Part shown: piece after piece, positions 53,173 to 61,971 of the stretch
Layout: the number at the start of each line of letters is the position of its first letter
Position numbering within the stretch: position 1 is the stretch's first letter
NCBI GenBank assembly: GCA_009783295.1
Contig: WRHK01000008.1
Coordinates: 18,756 to 82,755 of the forward strand
Source of the DNA: Promicromonosporaceae bacterium
GTDB lineage: Bacteria > Actinomycetota > Actinomycetes > Actinomycetales > Cellulomonadaceae
DNA length: 64,000 bases
Reading direction: 5' to 3'
Notes under the pieces: model-generated
What the model was told of the DNA's origin: nothing
Database searches by the model: none
What the model saw: only the letters and a program-made list of their open reading frames with translations
Made by a program: the position numbers and the translations under genes

Positions 53173-54086
53173 CAGTTGCCGGCCTCCTGGCTGTCGTTGG
53201 AGGACAGGGCCTCCTGGTGGCGGTTCAGGTCGAGCCCGAGCTGGCCCGTGTTGCCCTTCTGGCGCAGCGCGTCCATGTGGGCCTTGTACTCGTCGGGCGA
53301 GACGACCTTGACGTTGAAGAGCATCCCCGAGTGGAACTCACCGCAGAGCTCGGCGCACTTGCCGGCGTAGGTGCCCAGACGCTCGGGGGTGACCTCGAAC
53401 TTGTTGGTCTTGCCCGGGATCACGTCCTCCTTGTAGAGGAACGCGGGGATCCAGAACGAGTGGATCACGTCGCGCGAGTCGAGCGTGAACTCGACCTTCT
53501 CGCCCGCGGGCAGGTAGAGCGTCGGCAGGGCCGTCGACGTGCCGGGGGTGTTGTCGACCTCGTCGGCCGCCGTCACCGCGCCCGGGTCGTTGAGGTGCTG
53601 GCCCGTGTCGTAGACGTTGTCGTCCAGGTAGTTGAAGTCCCAGCTCCACTGCTTGCCGATGACCTGGATGTGGACGTCGGCGTTGCCGTCCACCTTCTGG
53701 ACATCGGTCATCACCTTGTCGGTGTGGTAGAAGAGCACGAGGACCATCGCGAGCGGCACGATGACGTACATCAGCTCGAGCGGCACGTGGTAGCGCGTCT
53801 GCACGGGCAGCTGGTGGTCGTCACGGCGCTTGCGGTACGCGGCCACGCACCAGAGCATCAGGCCCCAGGTGATGAGGCCGACGATGAGCGCGGCGACCCA
53901 GGAGCCGACCCACAGGTTCGTGATGCTGTGCGTCTTGTCGGTCACCTGCCCGTCGGAGTAACCGGGCAGATAACCGCGCTTCACGGTGTCGGTCGCACAA
54001 CCGGAGGCCAGCACGGCGACCGCGCCGGCGACGACTGTCGCGCGCAGGATGACCCGCTTGGTGCGGGTGGGGGGCTTCGACTGCAA
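53172..54086 (-). CDS. ctaC: Cytochrome c oxidase subunit II
   Basis: A 304-residue lipoprotein: signal with lipobox LASGC, two membrane helices (about 55-78 and 101-122), and an outer cupredoxin domain. The CuA site is complete: His in [11 protein letters not shown] and [16 protein letters not shown] (Cys-x3-Cys, His, Met). It accepts electrons from QcrC. It starts at TTG 54086 with AAAGG seven bases upstream. The C-terminus has a short hydrophilic tail. Confidence 0.97.
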   Translation of the reverse strand: MQSKPPTRTKRVILRATVVAGAVAVLASGCATDTVKRGYLPGYSDGQVTDKTHSITNLWVGSWVAALIVGLITWGLMLWCVAAYRKRRDDHQLPVQTRYHVPLELMYVIVPLAMVLVLFYHTDKVMTDVQKVDGNADVHIQVIGKQWSWDFNYLDDNVYDTGQHLNDPGAVTAADEVDNTPGTSTALPTLYLPAGEKVEFTLDSRDVIHSFWIPAFLYKEDVIPGKTNKFEVTPERLGTYAGKCAELCGEFHSGMLFNVKVVSPDEYKAHMDALRQKGNTGQLGLDLNRHQEALSSNDSQEAGN

Positions 54087-54430
54087 GGGAGGCCTTTCAC
54101 GTCACGACCCGCGCCCGGTCCGAGCATCCTGCGTCAGATAACGACGCACGGTGCGACTGGCCGGTGGCGGGTCCTTCTCGTCCTCGATATGCGCAGCCTA
54201 GCGCGCCGACCCTTCGGATACCGCCGTCCGAGCGGCCCACGAAGGTGACGTTCTGACCCGAAAGCGCCAGCATCTGCGCTGGTCGCGACACTGCCCCGTG
54301 GGGGTGTCAGATCGTTCGGCGGACCCGGCGCCCCTCGGCGGGGGCGGGCCCGAGGGTGCTGACGCACGCCCGCCGGGCGTCCGCACGGGTGTGACCAACT
54401 GCACGGCACCTGTGCGCTCCCGCTACGACG
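54087..54430. other. Leader and promoter region of ctaC, otherwise no gene
   Basis: Between ctaC and the Fe-S carrier gene (minus strand) there is no supported gene. A TTATCT on the minus strand near 54137-54142 may be the ctaC -10. Two small dyads occur (around 54270-54285 and 54292-54312), of unknown meaning. Confidence 0.35.
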
Positions 54431-54471
54431 ACGGCCCGGTCACCCGGGAGATCCCCAGGTGACCGGGCCGT
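54431..54471 (-). terminator. Terminator of the Fe-S carrier gene
   Basis: ACGGCCCGGTCACC (54431-54444) and GGTGACCGGGCCGT (54458-54471) form a perfect 14-bp stem with a 13-base loop, just beyond the stop at 54494. Confidence 0.75.
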
Positions 54472-54493
54472 TCGGTCCGGGTGCGAACCAGGC

Positions 54494-54844
54494 TCAGGCG
54501 AACGAGCCGCCGCAGGCGCAGGAGCTGCCGGCGTTCGGGTTGTCGATCGTGAAGCCCTGCTTCTCGATGGTGTCGGCGAAGTCGACGGTGGCGCCCTCGA
54601 GGTACGGGACGCTCATCTTGTCGACGACGACCTCGACCCCGTCGAAGTCCTTGACGGCATCGCCGTCGAGCAGGCGCTCGTCGAAGTAGAGCTGGTAGAT
54701 CAGGCCGGAGCAGCCACCGGGCTGCACGGCGACACGCAGGCGAAGGTCGTCGCGACCCTCCTGCTCCAGGAGGCTGCGGACCTTGCCGGCGGCGACGTCG
54801 GTCAGGACCACGCCGTGCGTGGCGGTCTCGAGAGTGTCGGTCAT
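54494..54844 (-). CDS. erpA: A-type iron-sulfur carrier (ErpA/HesB family)
   Basis: A 116-residue Fe-S cluster carrier. The three ligand Cys are in GGCSGL and the C-terminal SCACGG. It delivers clusters to apo-proteins, possibly including the Rieske subunit encoded nearby. ATG 54844 follows GGAGG. Matches Rv2204c in position between ctaC and a glycerate-kinase-type gene. Confidence 0.95.
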   Translation of the reverse strand: MTDTLETATHGVVLTDVAAGKVRSLLEQEGRDDLRLRVAVQPGGCSGLIYQLYFDERLLDGDAVKDFDGVEVVVDKMSVPYLEGATVDFADTIEKQGFTIDNPNAGSSCACGGSFA

Positions 54845-54884
54845 GCTTCCTCCAACGAAGGGATGAGTCTCGCTCATCCCGATA

Positions 54885-55397
54885 CTACGCACCGTGCCGG
54901 GTCGTGCGGACCGGATCGGCCGACCAGCTCGGCGCCCACGTCCGCGCGGCGCGTGCCACGGCGTCGGCGCGGGCGACGGGGTCGTCGCCGACCTCGTGCA
55001 CGGCGCTCACGCCCGCCGCCGACCACTCGCGACGGCTCGCCTCCGCCCGGCCCGCCAGCACGACGACGGGCAGCGCGCCCTCCCCCGCGACGCGCGCCAC
55101 CAGGGGCAGCGCGCCCTCGTGCAGGGCGTCGCCGTCGAGCGTCTCCCTGTGCACGACGACGACGTCGGCGTCCGCGGCGAGCTCGCGCAGTCGCACCTCG
55201 GCCGGGTCGGCGGCGCGCGCCGTCGTCGTCAGGCCGAGGGCCGACAGCGGGACGAACACGCCCGCAGGGACGTGGGCGGCGGCCGCGGGCCGCGCGGGGA
55301 GGGCGGCGGCCACGACGTCGCCCGTGGCGGCGGCGCGCCAGGTGGCGGCGAGCTCGTCCGCGAGGGCGGTCCGGTCGGCGAGGAGCAGCACGTGCAC
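54885..55397 (-). CDS. Shortened glycerate-kinase-like protein
   Basis: A 170-residue protein resembling only the C-terminal part of GckA/GlxK-type glycerate kinases: ADADVVVVHRETLDGDALHEGALPLVARVAGEG aligns with the GEGxxDxQTxxGK-type region and LPVVVLAGRAEASRREW with the following strand. Full kinases have about 370 residues; the N-terminal half and the consensus Gly/Lys residues are missing, so activity is unlikely. It occupies the place of Rv2205c. GTG 55397 has a weak leaderless signal (CACGAT seven bases upstream). Confidence 0.65.
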   Translation of the reverse strand: MHVLLLADRTALADELAATWRAAATGDVVAAALPARPAAAAHVPAGVFVPLSALGLTTTARAADPAEVRLRELAADADVVVVHRETLDGDALHEGALPLVARVAGEGALPVVVLAGRAEASRREWSAAGVSAVHEVGDDPVARADAVARAARTWAPSWSADPVRTTRHGA

Positions 55398-55427
55398 GAC
55401 CCCGATCGTGGCACGACGATGGTCGCC

Positions 55428-56039
55428 ATGACGACAAGCGCGGGTCCTCATGTCGGGATCCTCGTGTTCGACGGTGCCGAGGAGCTCGACGTCGTCGGCC
55501 CCTTCGAGGTGTTCGCCGCCTGGGCGCAGCGCTCGTCCCTGCAGCCCACGGTCAGCACGTTCTCGCACGACGGCAGCGGCGTGCGGCTCGCGCACGGCCT
55601 GCGCGTGGTCCCCGCGGCGTCGGCCGACGACGTCGTGCCGCTGCACCTGCTGGTGCACCCCGGCGGCCCGGGCACCGGCGCGCTGCGCGCCGACCCGGAC
55701 CACCTGGCCTGGCTGCGCGCGGCCCGCGCGGCAACGCCTATCGTCACGAGCGTGGGCACGGGGGCGCTGGCCCTGGCGTCCGCGGGGCTGCTCGCGGGGC
55801 GGCCGGTCACGACGCACCACGACCACGTCGCCGAGCTCGTGTCGATCGACCCGTCGATCGTCGTCGACACGGAGGCACGCTTCGTGGACGACGGCGACGT
55901 CGCCACCTCGGCCGGCGTGACCGCCGGGATCGACCTGGCCCTGCACCTGGTCGCGCGGCTGGAGTCGAGGGAGATCGCGCGGGCGGTGCGGCGCGTGCTG
56001 GAGCACCAGTCGGCCTCGGACCTCGAGGACGGGCTCTAG
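55428..56039 (+). CDS. DJ-1/PfpI-family protein lacking the nucleophile Cys
   Basis: A 203-residue protein of the class I glutamine-amidotransferase-like fold: HVGILVFDGAEELDVVGPFEVFAAW start, LHLLVHPGGPGTGAL, and the nucleophile elbow VTSVGTGALALASAGLLAG. In active relatives the elbow reads SVCTGA; here the Cys is Gly110, so hydrolase or isocyanide-hydratase-type chemistry is not expected. A ligand-binding or sensor role is possible. Divergent from the glycerate-kinase-like gene, 30 bases away. Confidence 0.88.
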   Translation: MTTSAGPHVGILVFDGAEELDVVGPFEVFAAWAQRSSLQPTVSTFSHDGSGVRLAHGLRVVPAASADDVVPLHLLVHPGGPGTGALRADPDHLAWLRAARAATPIVTSVGTGALALASAGLLAGRPVTTHHDHVAELVSIDPSIVVDTEARFVDDGDVATSAGVTAGIDLALHLVARLESREIARAVRRVLEHQSASDLEDGL

Positions 56040-56063
56040 CCGGGCCGCAGTAGCCTGCGCGAC

Positions 56064-56594
56064 GTGAGCCGAGTCCTGCAGCTGGCACTGATGGCCGTCC
56101 GCCCGCGCCGCCCCGTCGAAGGGCGGCGGATCCTCGACCCGTCGGTCACGGACCTGCGGGTCAACCTGCTCGACCTCGACATCCTGCGGCACGTCAACAA
56201 CGGCGTGTACCTGCAGATGGCCGACGTCGCCCGCTGGAACTACCTGGCCGACCTGGACGGCGTGCGCCGCCTCGGCGAGCGGCGCTGGTACCCCGTCGTC
56301 GCCGCGTCGACCACCAAGTACCGGCGCTCGCTGCGGCTGGGCGAGCGGTTCCGCATCACGACCCGCGTGCTCGGCTGGGACGACCGGGTCGTGTACCTCG
56401 AGCAGGTGTTCACGCGGGGCGACGACGTCTGCGCGACGACGTGGCTGGCGGGCCGGTTCCTGTCGCGCGACGGCTCACGCGTGGCGATGCCCGACGTGAT
56501 CGCGCTGCTGGGCGACGAAGCGCCCGCGGCCTCGCCGCCCCTCCCGGAGGAGGTCGCGGCCTGGGCCCGCGCCGTGGACGTGGCGCAGCGCTGA
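56064..56594 (+). CDS. Hotdog-fold acyl-CoA thioesterase
   Basis: A 176-residue protein with the 4-hydroxybenzoyl-CoA-thioesterase-like signature LDLDILRHVNNGVYLQMADVARW, then KYRRSLRLGERFRITTRVLGWDD strands. It likely hydrolyses acyl-CoA esters; substrate unknown. GTG 56064 is leaderless: TAGCCT (56051-56056) seven bases upstream. It ends 16 bases from the convergent peptidase gene. Confidence 0.88.
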   Translation: MSRVLQLALMAVRPRRPVEGRRILDPSVTDLRVNLLDLDILRHVNNGVYLQMADVARWNYLADLDGVRRLGERRWYPVVAASTTKYRRSLRLGERFRITTRVLGWDDRVVYLEQVFTRGDDVCATTWLAGRFLSRDGSRVAMPDVIALLGDEAPAASPPLPEEVAAWARAVDVAQR

Positions 56595-56610
56595 CCCAGG
56601 CCGCCCGCCG

Positions 56611-58002
56611 TCAGAGGGTGTCGGCCACCTGCGTCAGCAGCAGTGCCTCGGCGAGCACCACCTTGCGGAGCTCCCCCAGGTGCACCGACTCGTTGGCGCC
56701 GTGCGCGCGCGAGTCCGGGTCCTCGACGCCCGTGACCAGGATCGACGCGTCCGGGAACACCTCGAGCAGGTCGGCGATGAACGGGATCGACCCGCCGATG
56801 CCCGTGTCGACGGGGTCGGTGCCCCACGCCGCGGCGAACGCGGCGCGGGCGGCGCGCATGGCCGCCGTGTCGGCCGGGGCCAGGAACGGCTTGCCGGTCT
56901 CCTTGGTGGTCCACGTGACCTTCGCGCCGAACGGGGCGTTCGCGAGCAGGTGCGCCTCGAGCGCCTCCGCCGCGGCCGCCGGGTCCTGCCCCGGGGCGAG
57001 GCGCAGCGAGAGCTTGGCCCGCGCGCTCGGGGTGATCGTGTTCGACGCCTGGGCCACCGACGTCGCGTCGATGCCGATGACCGACAGCGCCGGCCTGGTC
57101 CACATGCGCCCGGCGAGCGAGCCCGTGCCCGCCAGCCCGACGCCGTCGAGCACGGCCGCCTCGGCCCGGTAGGCGGACTCGTCGTAGTCGACGGCGGGCT
57201 CGGGCGCGTGCACCAGGCCCGCCACGGCGACGTCGCCGGCGTCGTCGTGCAGCGTGGCGACCAGGCGCGAGAGCAGCGTGAGCGCGTCGAGCACCGGGCC
57301 GCCGAACATGCCCGAGTGGACGGCGTGGCCCAGCACCGAGACCTCGACGAAGCCGTCGACCAGGCCGCGCAGCGACGTCGTGAGCGCGGGGACGCCCACC
57401 TTCCAGTTGGAGGAGTCGGCGACCACGATCACGTCGGCCGCGAGCAGCGCGCGGTGCTCCTCGAGGAACGCACGGAACGACGGCGACCCGTCCTCCTCCT
57501 CGCCTTCGACGAACACGGTGACGCCCACCTCGGGCATGAGGTCCGCGGCGGCCAGCGCCCGGAGCGCGCCCAGGTGGGCGACGATGCCCGCCTTGTCGTC
57601 GGCGGCGCCGCGACCGTAGAGCCGCTCGCCCACCTGGACCGGCTCGAACGGGTCGGTGTCCCAGCCCTCGCCCGCCGGCTGCACGTCATGGTGCGCGTAG
57701 AGCATGACGGTGGGGGCGCCGTCGGGCGCGGGGCGCCGAGCGACGACGGCGGGCTTGCCGGGCCGCCCGTCGGGGCGCAGAGAACGCAGGATCTCGACCT
57801 CGGGCAGGCCCGCTCCGCGGAGGAGCTCGGCGACGGCCTGGGCCGACGCCTCGACGTGGGCCGGGTCGAACGCGTCCATCGCGACGCTCGGGATGCGCAC
57901 GAGGGAGATCAGGTCGTCCTGGAGGGCGGGGAACAGGTCGTCCACCGCGGCGCGCAGGGTCTCGGCGTCGTGGGGGGCGGGGGCGGGGTCACGGTCGGTC
58001 AC
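56611..58002 (-). CDS. M20-family dipeptidase/metallopeptidase
   Basis: A 463-residue M20 enzyme. Zinc ligands are visible: YAHHDVQPAG (His), RGAADDKAG (bridging Asp), VEGEEEDGSPSF (catalytic Glu and ligand), VADSSNW (Asp) and ESVHLGE (His). The lid domain (about 200-320) is inserted as usual. It cleaves dipeptides or similar amides in the cytoplasm. GTG 58002 is leaderless (TAGCGT at 58009-58014, six bases upstream), back-to-back with the DUF3043 promoter. Confidence 0.95.
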   Translation of the reverse strand: MTDRDPAPAPHDAETLRAAVDDLFPALQDDLISLVRIPSVAMDAFDPAHVEASAQAVAELLRGAGLPEVEILRSLRPDGRPGKPAVVARRPAPDGAPTVMLYAHHDVQPAGEGWDTDPFEPVQVGERLYGRGAADDKAGIVAHLGALRALAAADLMPEVGVTVFVEGEEEDGSPSFRAFLEEHRALLAADVIVVADSSNWKVGVPALTTSLRGLVDGFVEVSVLGHAVHSGMFGGPVLDALTLLSRLVATLHDDAGDVAVAGLVHAPEPAVDYDESAYRAEAAVLDGVGLAGTGSLAGRMWTRPALSVIGIDATSVAQASNTITPSARAKLSLRLAPGQDPAAAAEALEAHLLANAPFGAKVTWTTKETGKPFLAPADTAAMRAARAAFAAAWGTDPVDTGIGGSIPFIADLLEVFPDASILVTGVEDPDSRAHGANESVHLGELRKVVLAEALLLTQVADTL

Positions 58003-58063
58003 GCGACCACGCTACCGGGGCGGACCGGCGTCGGCGTGGACCGGCGGACCGTAGACTCGTCGG

Positions 58064-58672
58064 GTGTTCTCCCGTAACAAGCCCACGGCCGCCCCCTCCG
58101 ACGACGCCGTCGCGAAGGCCGCCGAGATCGAGCAGGCCATCGAAGCCGGCAAGGGCCGGCCGACGCCCAAGCGCTCGGCCGTCGAGGCCGCGAACAAGCG
58201 CCCCCTGGTGCCGAGCGACCGCAAGGCGGCGACGCGCGACGCCCGGAGCAAGCAGCGCGAGAACCGCAGCCGCGCCTACGAGGGCATGCAGCGCGGCGAG
58301 GAGCGGTTCCTGCCGGCGCGCGACAAGGGCGCCCAGCGACGCTACGTGCGCGACTACGTGGACGCCCGCTTCAACATGGGCGAGTGGTTCCTGCCCGTGG
58401 CGTTCGCGTTCATCATCGTGAACTTCGCGGTGGCGACCCAGTCGCAGACGCTCGCGTTCGGCGTGCTCATCGCCCTCTACGCCGTGGTGATCATCGCCAT
58501 CGGCGACGCGGTGGTCATGTGGTACGGGCTCAAGAAGAAGCTCCAGGCGAAGTTCGGGATCGGCTCGATCGAGCGGGGCACGGCCTGGTACGCGGGCATG
58601 CGCGCCTTCCAGATCCGCCGTTCGCGCATGCCGCGCCCGAACCACAAGAAGCACGGCGTCTGGCCTTCCTGA
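58064..58672 (+). CDS. DUF3043 membrane protein
   Basis: A 202-residue protein: a basic soluble N-terminus (about 1-100, PTPKRSAVEAANKRPLVP, AYEGMQRGEERFLPARDKG), two membrane helices (about 108-127 and 132-152) and a basic tail, matching the DUF3043 family of actinobacteria. Function unknown. GTG is leaderless: TAGACT (58052-58057) six bases upstream. Confidence 0.92.
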   Translation: MFSRNKPTAAPSDDAVAKAAEIEQAIEAGKGRPTPKRSAVEAANKRPLVPSDRKAATRDARSKQRENRSRAYEGMQRGEERFLPARDKGAQRRYVRDYVDARFNMGEWFLPVAFAFIIVNFAVATQSQTLAFGVLIALYAVVIIAIGDAVVMWYGLKKKLQAKFGIGSIERGTAWYAGMRAFQIRRSRMPRPNHKKHGVWPS

Positions 58673-58685
58673 ACCGTGGTCCCCT

Positions 58686-58713
58686 CCCCCGGTCGAAACG
58701 GTTCGACCGGGGG
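58686..58713 (+). terminator. Perfect hairpin after DUF3043
   Basis: CCCCCGGTCGAA (58686-58697) and TTCGACCGGGGG (58702-58713) form a 12-bp stem with loop ACGG. It ends four bases before the -10 of the next gene. Confidence 0.75.
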
Positions 58714-58728
58714 GTCTAGGGTGGCGCC

Positions 58729-59736
58729 ATGGTCAACTACCGGTACCTCGGCAACAGCGGTCTCAAGATCACCGAGATCACCTACGGCAACTGGCTCACC
58801 CACGGCTCGCAGGTCGAGAACGACGTCGCCACCGCCTGCGTGAACGCCGCCCTCGACGCCGGCATCACCTCGTTCGACACCGCCGACGCCTACGCCAACG
58901 GCGCGGCGGAGAGCGTGCTCGGCGCGGCCCTCAAGGGGCAGCGTCGCGAGTCGCTCGAGATCTTCACCAAGGTCTACTGGCCCACCGGCCCCGGCGGCGC
59001 GAACGACTCCGGCCTGTCGCGCAAGCACATCATGGAGTCGATCAACGGCTCCCTGCGCCGCCTCCAGACGGACTACGTCGACCTCTACCAGGCGCACCGG
59101 TACGACCACGAGACGCCGCTCGAGGAGACGATGCAGGCGTTCGCCGACGTCGTGCGCCAGGGCAAGGCCCTCTACATCGGCGTGTCCGAGTGGACCGCCG
59201 ACCAGATCCGCGCCGGCCAGGCGCTCGCCAAGCAGCTCGGCTTCTCGCTGATCTCCTCCCAGCCCCAGTACTCGATGCTGTGGCGCGTCATCGAGGACGA
59301 GGTGGTCCCGGCGTCGAAGGAGCAGGGCCTCTCGCAGATCGTGTGGTCGCCCGTCGCGCAGGGCGTGCTCACGGGCAAGTACGTGCCCGGCCAGCCGCTG
59401 CCGGCCGGCTCGCGCGCCACGGACGCCAAGGGCGGCGCGAACATGATCGGCCGCTTCATGAACGACGACGTGCTCACCCGGGTGCAGGGGCTGCGCACCG
59501 TCGCCGACGAGCTGGGCATCACGATGGCGCAGCTCGCCGTCGCCTGGGTGCTCCAGAACGACAACGTCGCCGCCGCCCTGGTGGGTGCCTCGCGCCCCGA
59601 GCAGGTCGCGGAGAACGTCAAGGCCTCCGGCGTGACGATCCCGGCCGAGCTCATGGCCACGATCGACGACGTGCTGGGCGACATCGTCGAGCGCGACCCG
59701 AACAAGACGCGCGAGACGAACCCCACCCGCCGCTAG
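58729..59736 (+). CDS. Aldo/keto reductase (Kv-beta-like group)
   Basis: A 335-residue NADPH-dependent reductase with the AKR tetrad: Asp and Tyr in FDTADAYANGAAE, Lys in FTKVYWPTG, His in YQAHRYDHETP. The cofactor region is WSPVAQGVLTGKY and VGASRPEQVAEN. The closest kind is the potassium-channel-beta/YghZ-type group acting on aldehydes. Leaderless ATG (TAGGGT at 58717-58722, six bases upstream). Confidence 0.95.
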   Translation: MVNYRYLGNSGLKITEITYGNWLTHGSQVENDVATACVNAALDAGITSFDTADAYANGAAESVLGAALKGQRRESLEIFTKVYWPTGPGGANDSGLSRKHIMESINGSLRRLQTDYVDLYQAHRYDHETPLEETMQAFADVVRQGKALYIGVSEWTADQIRAGQALAKQLGFSLISSQPQYSMLWRVIEDEVVPASKEQGLSQIVWSPVAQGVLTGKYVPGQPLPAGSRATDAKGGANMIGRFMNDDVLTRVQGLRTVADELGITMAQLAVAWVLQNDNVAAALVGASRPEQVAENVKASGVTIPAELMATIDDVLGDIVERDPNKTRETNPTRR

Positions 59737-59745
59737 CTGTCACTC

Positions 59746-59791
59746 CCTGTCCGGGTCACGGCGCGGTCGAGACCGCCGTGGCCCGGACAGG
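59746..59791. terminator. Two-way terminator between convergent genes
   Basis: CCTGTCCGGG (59746-59755) pairs with CCCGGACAGG (59782-59791), and CACGGC (59757-59762) with GCCGTG (59775-59780) inside. It separates the reductase gene from the pyrD tail gene. Confidence 0.75.
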
Positions 59792-59805
59792 TGCGCCGGG
59801 ACGCC

Positions 59806-60024
59806 TTACGGCAGGCGCAGCGGCAGCGGCGGGGTCGCCAGCTCGCCGTCGTGAAGCAGGCGCGCCTCGGCGGCGCCGGCTTCGGCCAGGGCCCGCCAGC
59901 GCTCCCCGAGCCACTCCTCGGCGTCGTACTGGGTGGTGAACACCGGGCTCAGCGAGGCGTCGAGGGGCTGGCCCTCGGCGTCGACCAGCACCCACTCCCA
60001 GCGGGGGCGGATCGGCCCGGTCAC
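59806..60024 (-). CDS. Small protein coupled to pyrD
   Basis: A 72-residue protein (opening VTGPIRPRWEWVLVDAEG, ending ATPPLPLRLP) whose GTG overlaps the pyrD stop by 4 bases. The WEWVLVDAEG and AEEWLGERWRALAEAGA segments suggest a small alpha/beta fold. No named family recognised; coupling implies co-expression with pyrD. Confidence 0.72.
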   Translation of the reverse strand: MTGPIRPRWEWVLVDAEGQPLDASLSPVFTTQYDAEEWLGERWRALAEAGAAEARLLHDGELATPPLPLRLP

Positions 60025-61088
60025 CGGGCGGCCTTCGCGTCCGCGACGAGCGCACGGTTCAGGTGCGCGGCCCAGAACGGGCCCTCGAAGATGAACCCGG
60101 TGTAGCCCTGGATCAGGTTCGCCCCGGCGGCCAGGTAGGCGCGGGCGTCGTCGGGCGTGGTGATGCCGCCCGAGCCGATGATCGCGGGCCCCTCGCCCAG
60201 GCGTGCACGCAGGCGGGCCACGACCTCGAGGCCGCGCGCCAGCAGCGGCGGGCCCGACAGGCCGCCCGGGCCCAGGTCGTGGCCGATGGTCGTGTTGACG
60301 GCGGCCACGCCGTCGAGCCCGAGCTCGAGCGCCAGGTCGGCGACGGCGTCGACGTCCTCGTCCGCGAGGTCCGGGGCGATCTTGACCAGCAGCGGCACGC
60401 GGGGCAGGCCGGCCTCGGCCGTCGCGGCGTCGGCGGCCTCGCGCGCGGCCGTCAGGATCGGGCGCAGCTCCTCGGTGGTCTGCAGGTCGCGCAGGCCCGG
60501 GGTGTTGGGCGAGGAGACGTTGACGACGAGATAGTCGGCGTACGGCGCGAGCACGCGAGCGCACAGGGCGTAGTCCTCGGCGGCGTTCTCGGCCGACGTC
60601 GTCTTGTTCTTGCCGATGTTGACGCCGATGCGCAGCTGGCGGCCCGCCGCCGAGGAGCGCAGGCGGCGCAGCGACGCGGCCGCGGTGTGCGCGCCCTCGT
60701 TGTTGAAGCCCATCCGGTTGCGCAGGCCGCGCAGGTCGAGCTCGCGGAACATGCGCGGCGCCTCGTTGCCGGGCTGCGGGCGGGGCGTGATGGTGCCGAC
60801 CTCGATGTAGGAGAAGCCGAGCATCGTCAGGCCGCGCACGGCGCGCGCGTCCTTGTCGAAGCCGCCCGCGAGGCCGAACGGGGCGCCGAAGGTGCGGCCC
60901 AGCACGTCCACGCTGCCCGGGCCGCCCAGCCCCGCGCCGAGGTACGGGGCCAGGGCGCCCTGCACGACGTCGCGCAGCACCGGGACGCGGCCGGCGAGGC
61001 CGATCCAGGTGAACGCGAGGTGGTGCGCGTCCTCGGGGTCCATCCGCTTGAAGACGAGGTCGAAGAAGAGGTGGTACGGCTTGGGCAC
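60021..61088 (-). CDS. pyrD: Dihydroorotate dehydrogenase (quinone), class 2
   Basis: A 355-residue membrane-associated flavoenzyme that oxidises dihydroorotate to orotate in pyrimidine synthesis, passing electrons to the quinone pool. The N-terminal helix typical of class 2 (PYHLFFDLVFKRMDPEDAHHLA) is present. FMN/substrate motifs: FGLAGGFDKDA, GFNNEG, VNVSSPNTPGLRDLQ with the catalytic Ser, VKIAPDL, IGSGGITTPDDARAYLAAGA. GTG start, three bases after the upstream gene. Confidence 0.97.
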   Translation of the reverse strand: MPKPYHLFFDLVFKRMDPEDAHHLAFTWIGLAGRVPVLRDVVQGALAPYLGAGLGGPGSVDVLGRTFGAPFGLAGGFDKDARAVRGLTMLGFSYIEVGTITPRPQPGNEAPRMFRELDLRGLRNRMGFNNEGAHTAAASLRRLRSSAAGRQLRIGVNIGKNKTTSAENAAEDYALCARVLAPYADYLVVNVSSPNTPGLRDLQTTEELRPILTAAREAADAATAEAGLPRVPLLVKIAPDLADEDVDAVADLALELGLDGVAAVNTTIGHDLGPGGLSGPPLLARGLEVVARLRARLGEGPAIIGSGGITTPDDARAYLAAGANLIQGYTGFIFEGPFWAAHLNRALVADAKAAR

Positions 61089-61091
61089 GGC

Positions 61092-61544
61092 TCAGCGCTC
61101 GCTCTCTGGTTCGGTCTCGGGAGACGACGGGTCGGGAGACGACGGTTCGACGGCGCGGCGCGTGCGCCACAGCCACCACAGGCCCACGAACGGCAGGACC
61201 AGGGGGAAGAACCCGTAGTCCATGCCGAACATGCGCCAGACGGTGCCGTCGCTGCGCAGCTCGTGGACGAAGATCGACGCGATGCCCACGGTGAGGACGC
61301 CGACGGCCTCGATGCCGACGGTGACCCACGCCAGGCGGCGCCAGGCGCCCCGCCCGAGGCCGAGCGACACGGCCGCGACGACGTACACGACGGCGGCGAA
61401 CCCGGAGAGCCAGTACGCGAGCGGCACGTGGGGCGCCGACGTCGGGATCTGGTACGCCGAGCGGCCCACGGCCGCGAACGCGAGGATCCCGTAGATCGTG
61501 ACGACCAGGCGGCCGAAGCCCTTGCCCGTGGGAGCGGCGGTCAT
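61092..61544 (-). CDS. Small membrane protein, four helices
   Basis: A 150-residue protein with four predicted membrane helices and a Ser/Pro/Glu-rich tail. The pattern VWRMFGMDYGFFPLVLPFVGLWWL suggests a conserved actinobacterial family of unknown role. Its ATG overlaps the previous gene by 4 bases and it leads directly into pyrD, so the three genes form one unit. Confidence 0.82.
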   Translation of the reverse strand: MTAAPTGKGFGRLVVTIYGILAFAAVGRSAYQIPTSAPHVPLAYWLSGFAAVVYVVAAVSLGLGRGAWRRLAWVTVGIEAVGVLTVGIASIFVHELRSDGTVWRMFGMDYGFFPLVLPFVGLWWLWRTRRAVEPSSPDPSSPETEPESER

Positions 61545-61897
61545 GCGGCACCCCAGATCTGCCACATGCGGAAGCCGAGGAACCCGACCACGAGCGAGGC
61601 GACCATGAGCACGACGGACGACCACTTGGTGCGCTCCGCGAACGCCCACGCCGCCGCGACCGGCAGCAGCACGAGCGCGGTGGCGGCGTACCCCCAGAAG
61701 AGCGGCGCGTTCACGTGGTGCCCGCGGCCCATGAGCACGCCGGCGACGACCAGCTGCACGATGAGCGCCAGCTCGACGACGCCCGCGCCGAACAGCTGGC
61801 GCAGGATCACGGCGCGGTCGCGGACCACGAACGCCAGTGCCCAGGCCGCGAGCGCCAGGCACAGCGCGACCAGGACGAGAAGGAGGGGTAGCACCAC
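61541..61897 (-). CDS. Small membrane protein, first gene of the pyrD unit
   Basis: A 118-residue protein with four predicted membrane helices; no recognised domain. GTG 61897 is leaderless: TAGTCT on the minus strand (61905-61910) lies seven bases upstream. Confidence 0.82.
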   Translation of the reverse strand: MVLPLLLVLVALCLALAAWALAFVVRDRAVILRQLFGAGVVELALIVQLVVAGVLMGRGHHVNAPLFWGYAATALVLLPVAAAWAFAERTKWSSVVLMVASLVVGFLGFRMWQIWGAA

Positions 61898-61971
61898 GGG
61901 GGCGAGACTACCGGGCGCGTTCCGGGCCGCGGCCCCGGCGGGCGCACGTCGTCGGCGTTAGCATCGCCAGC

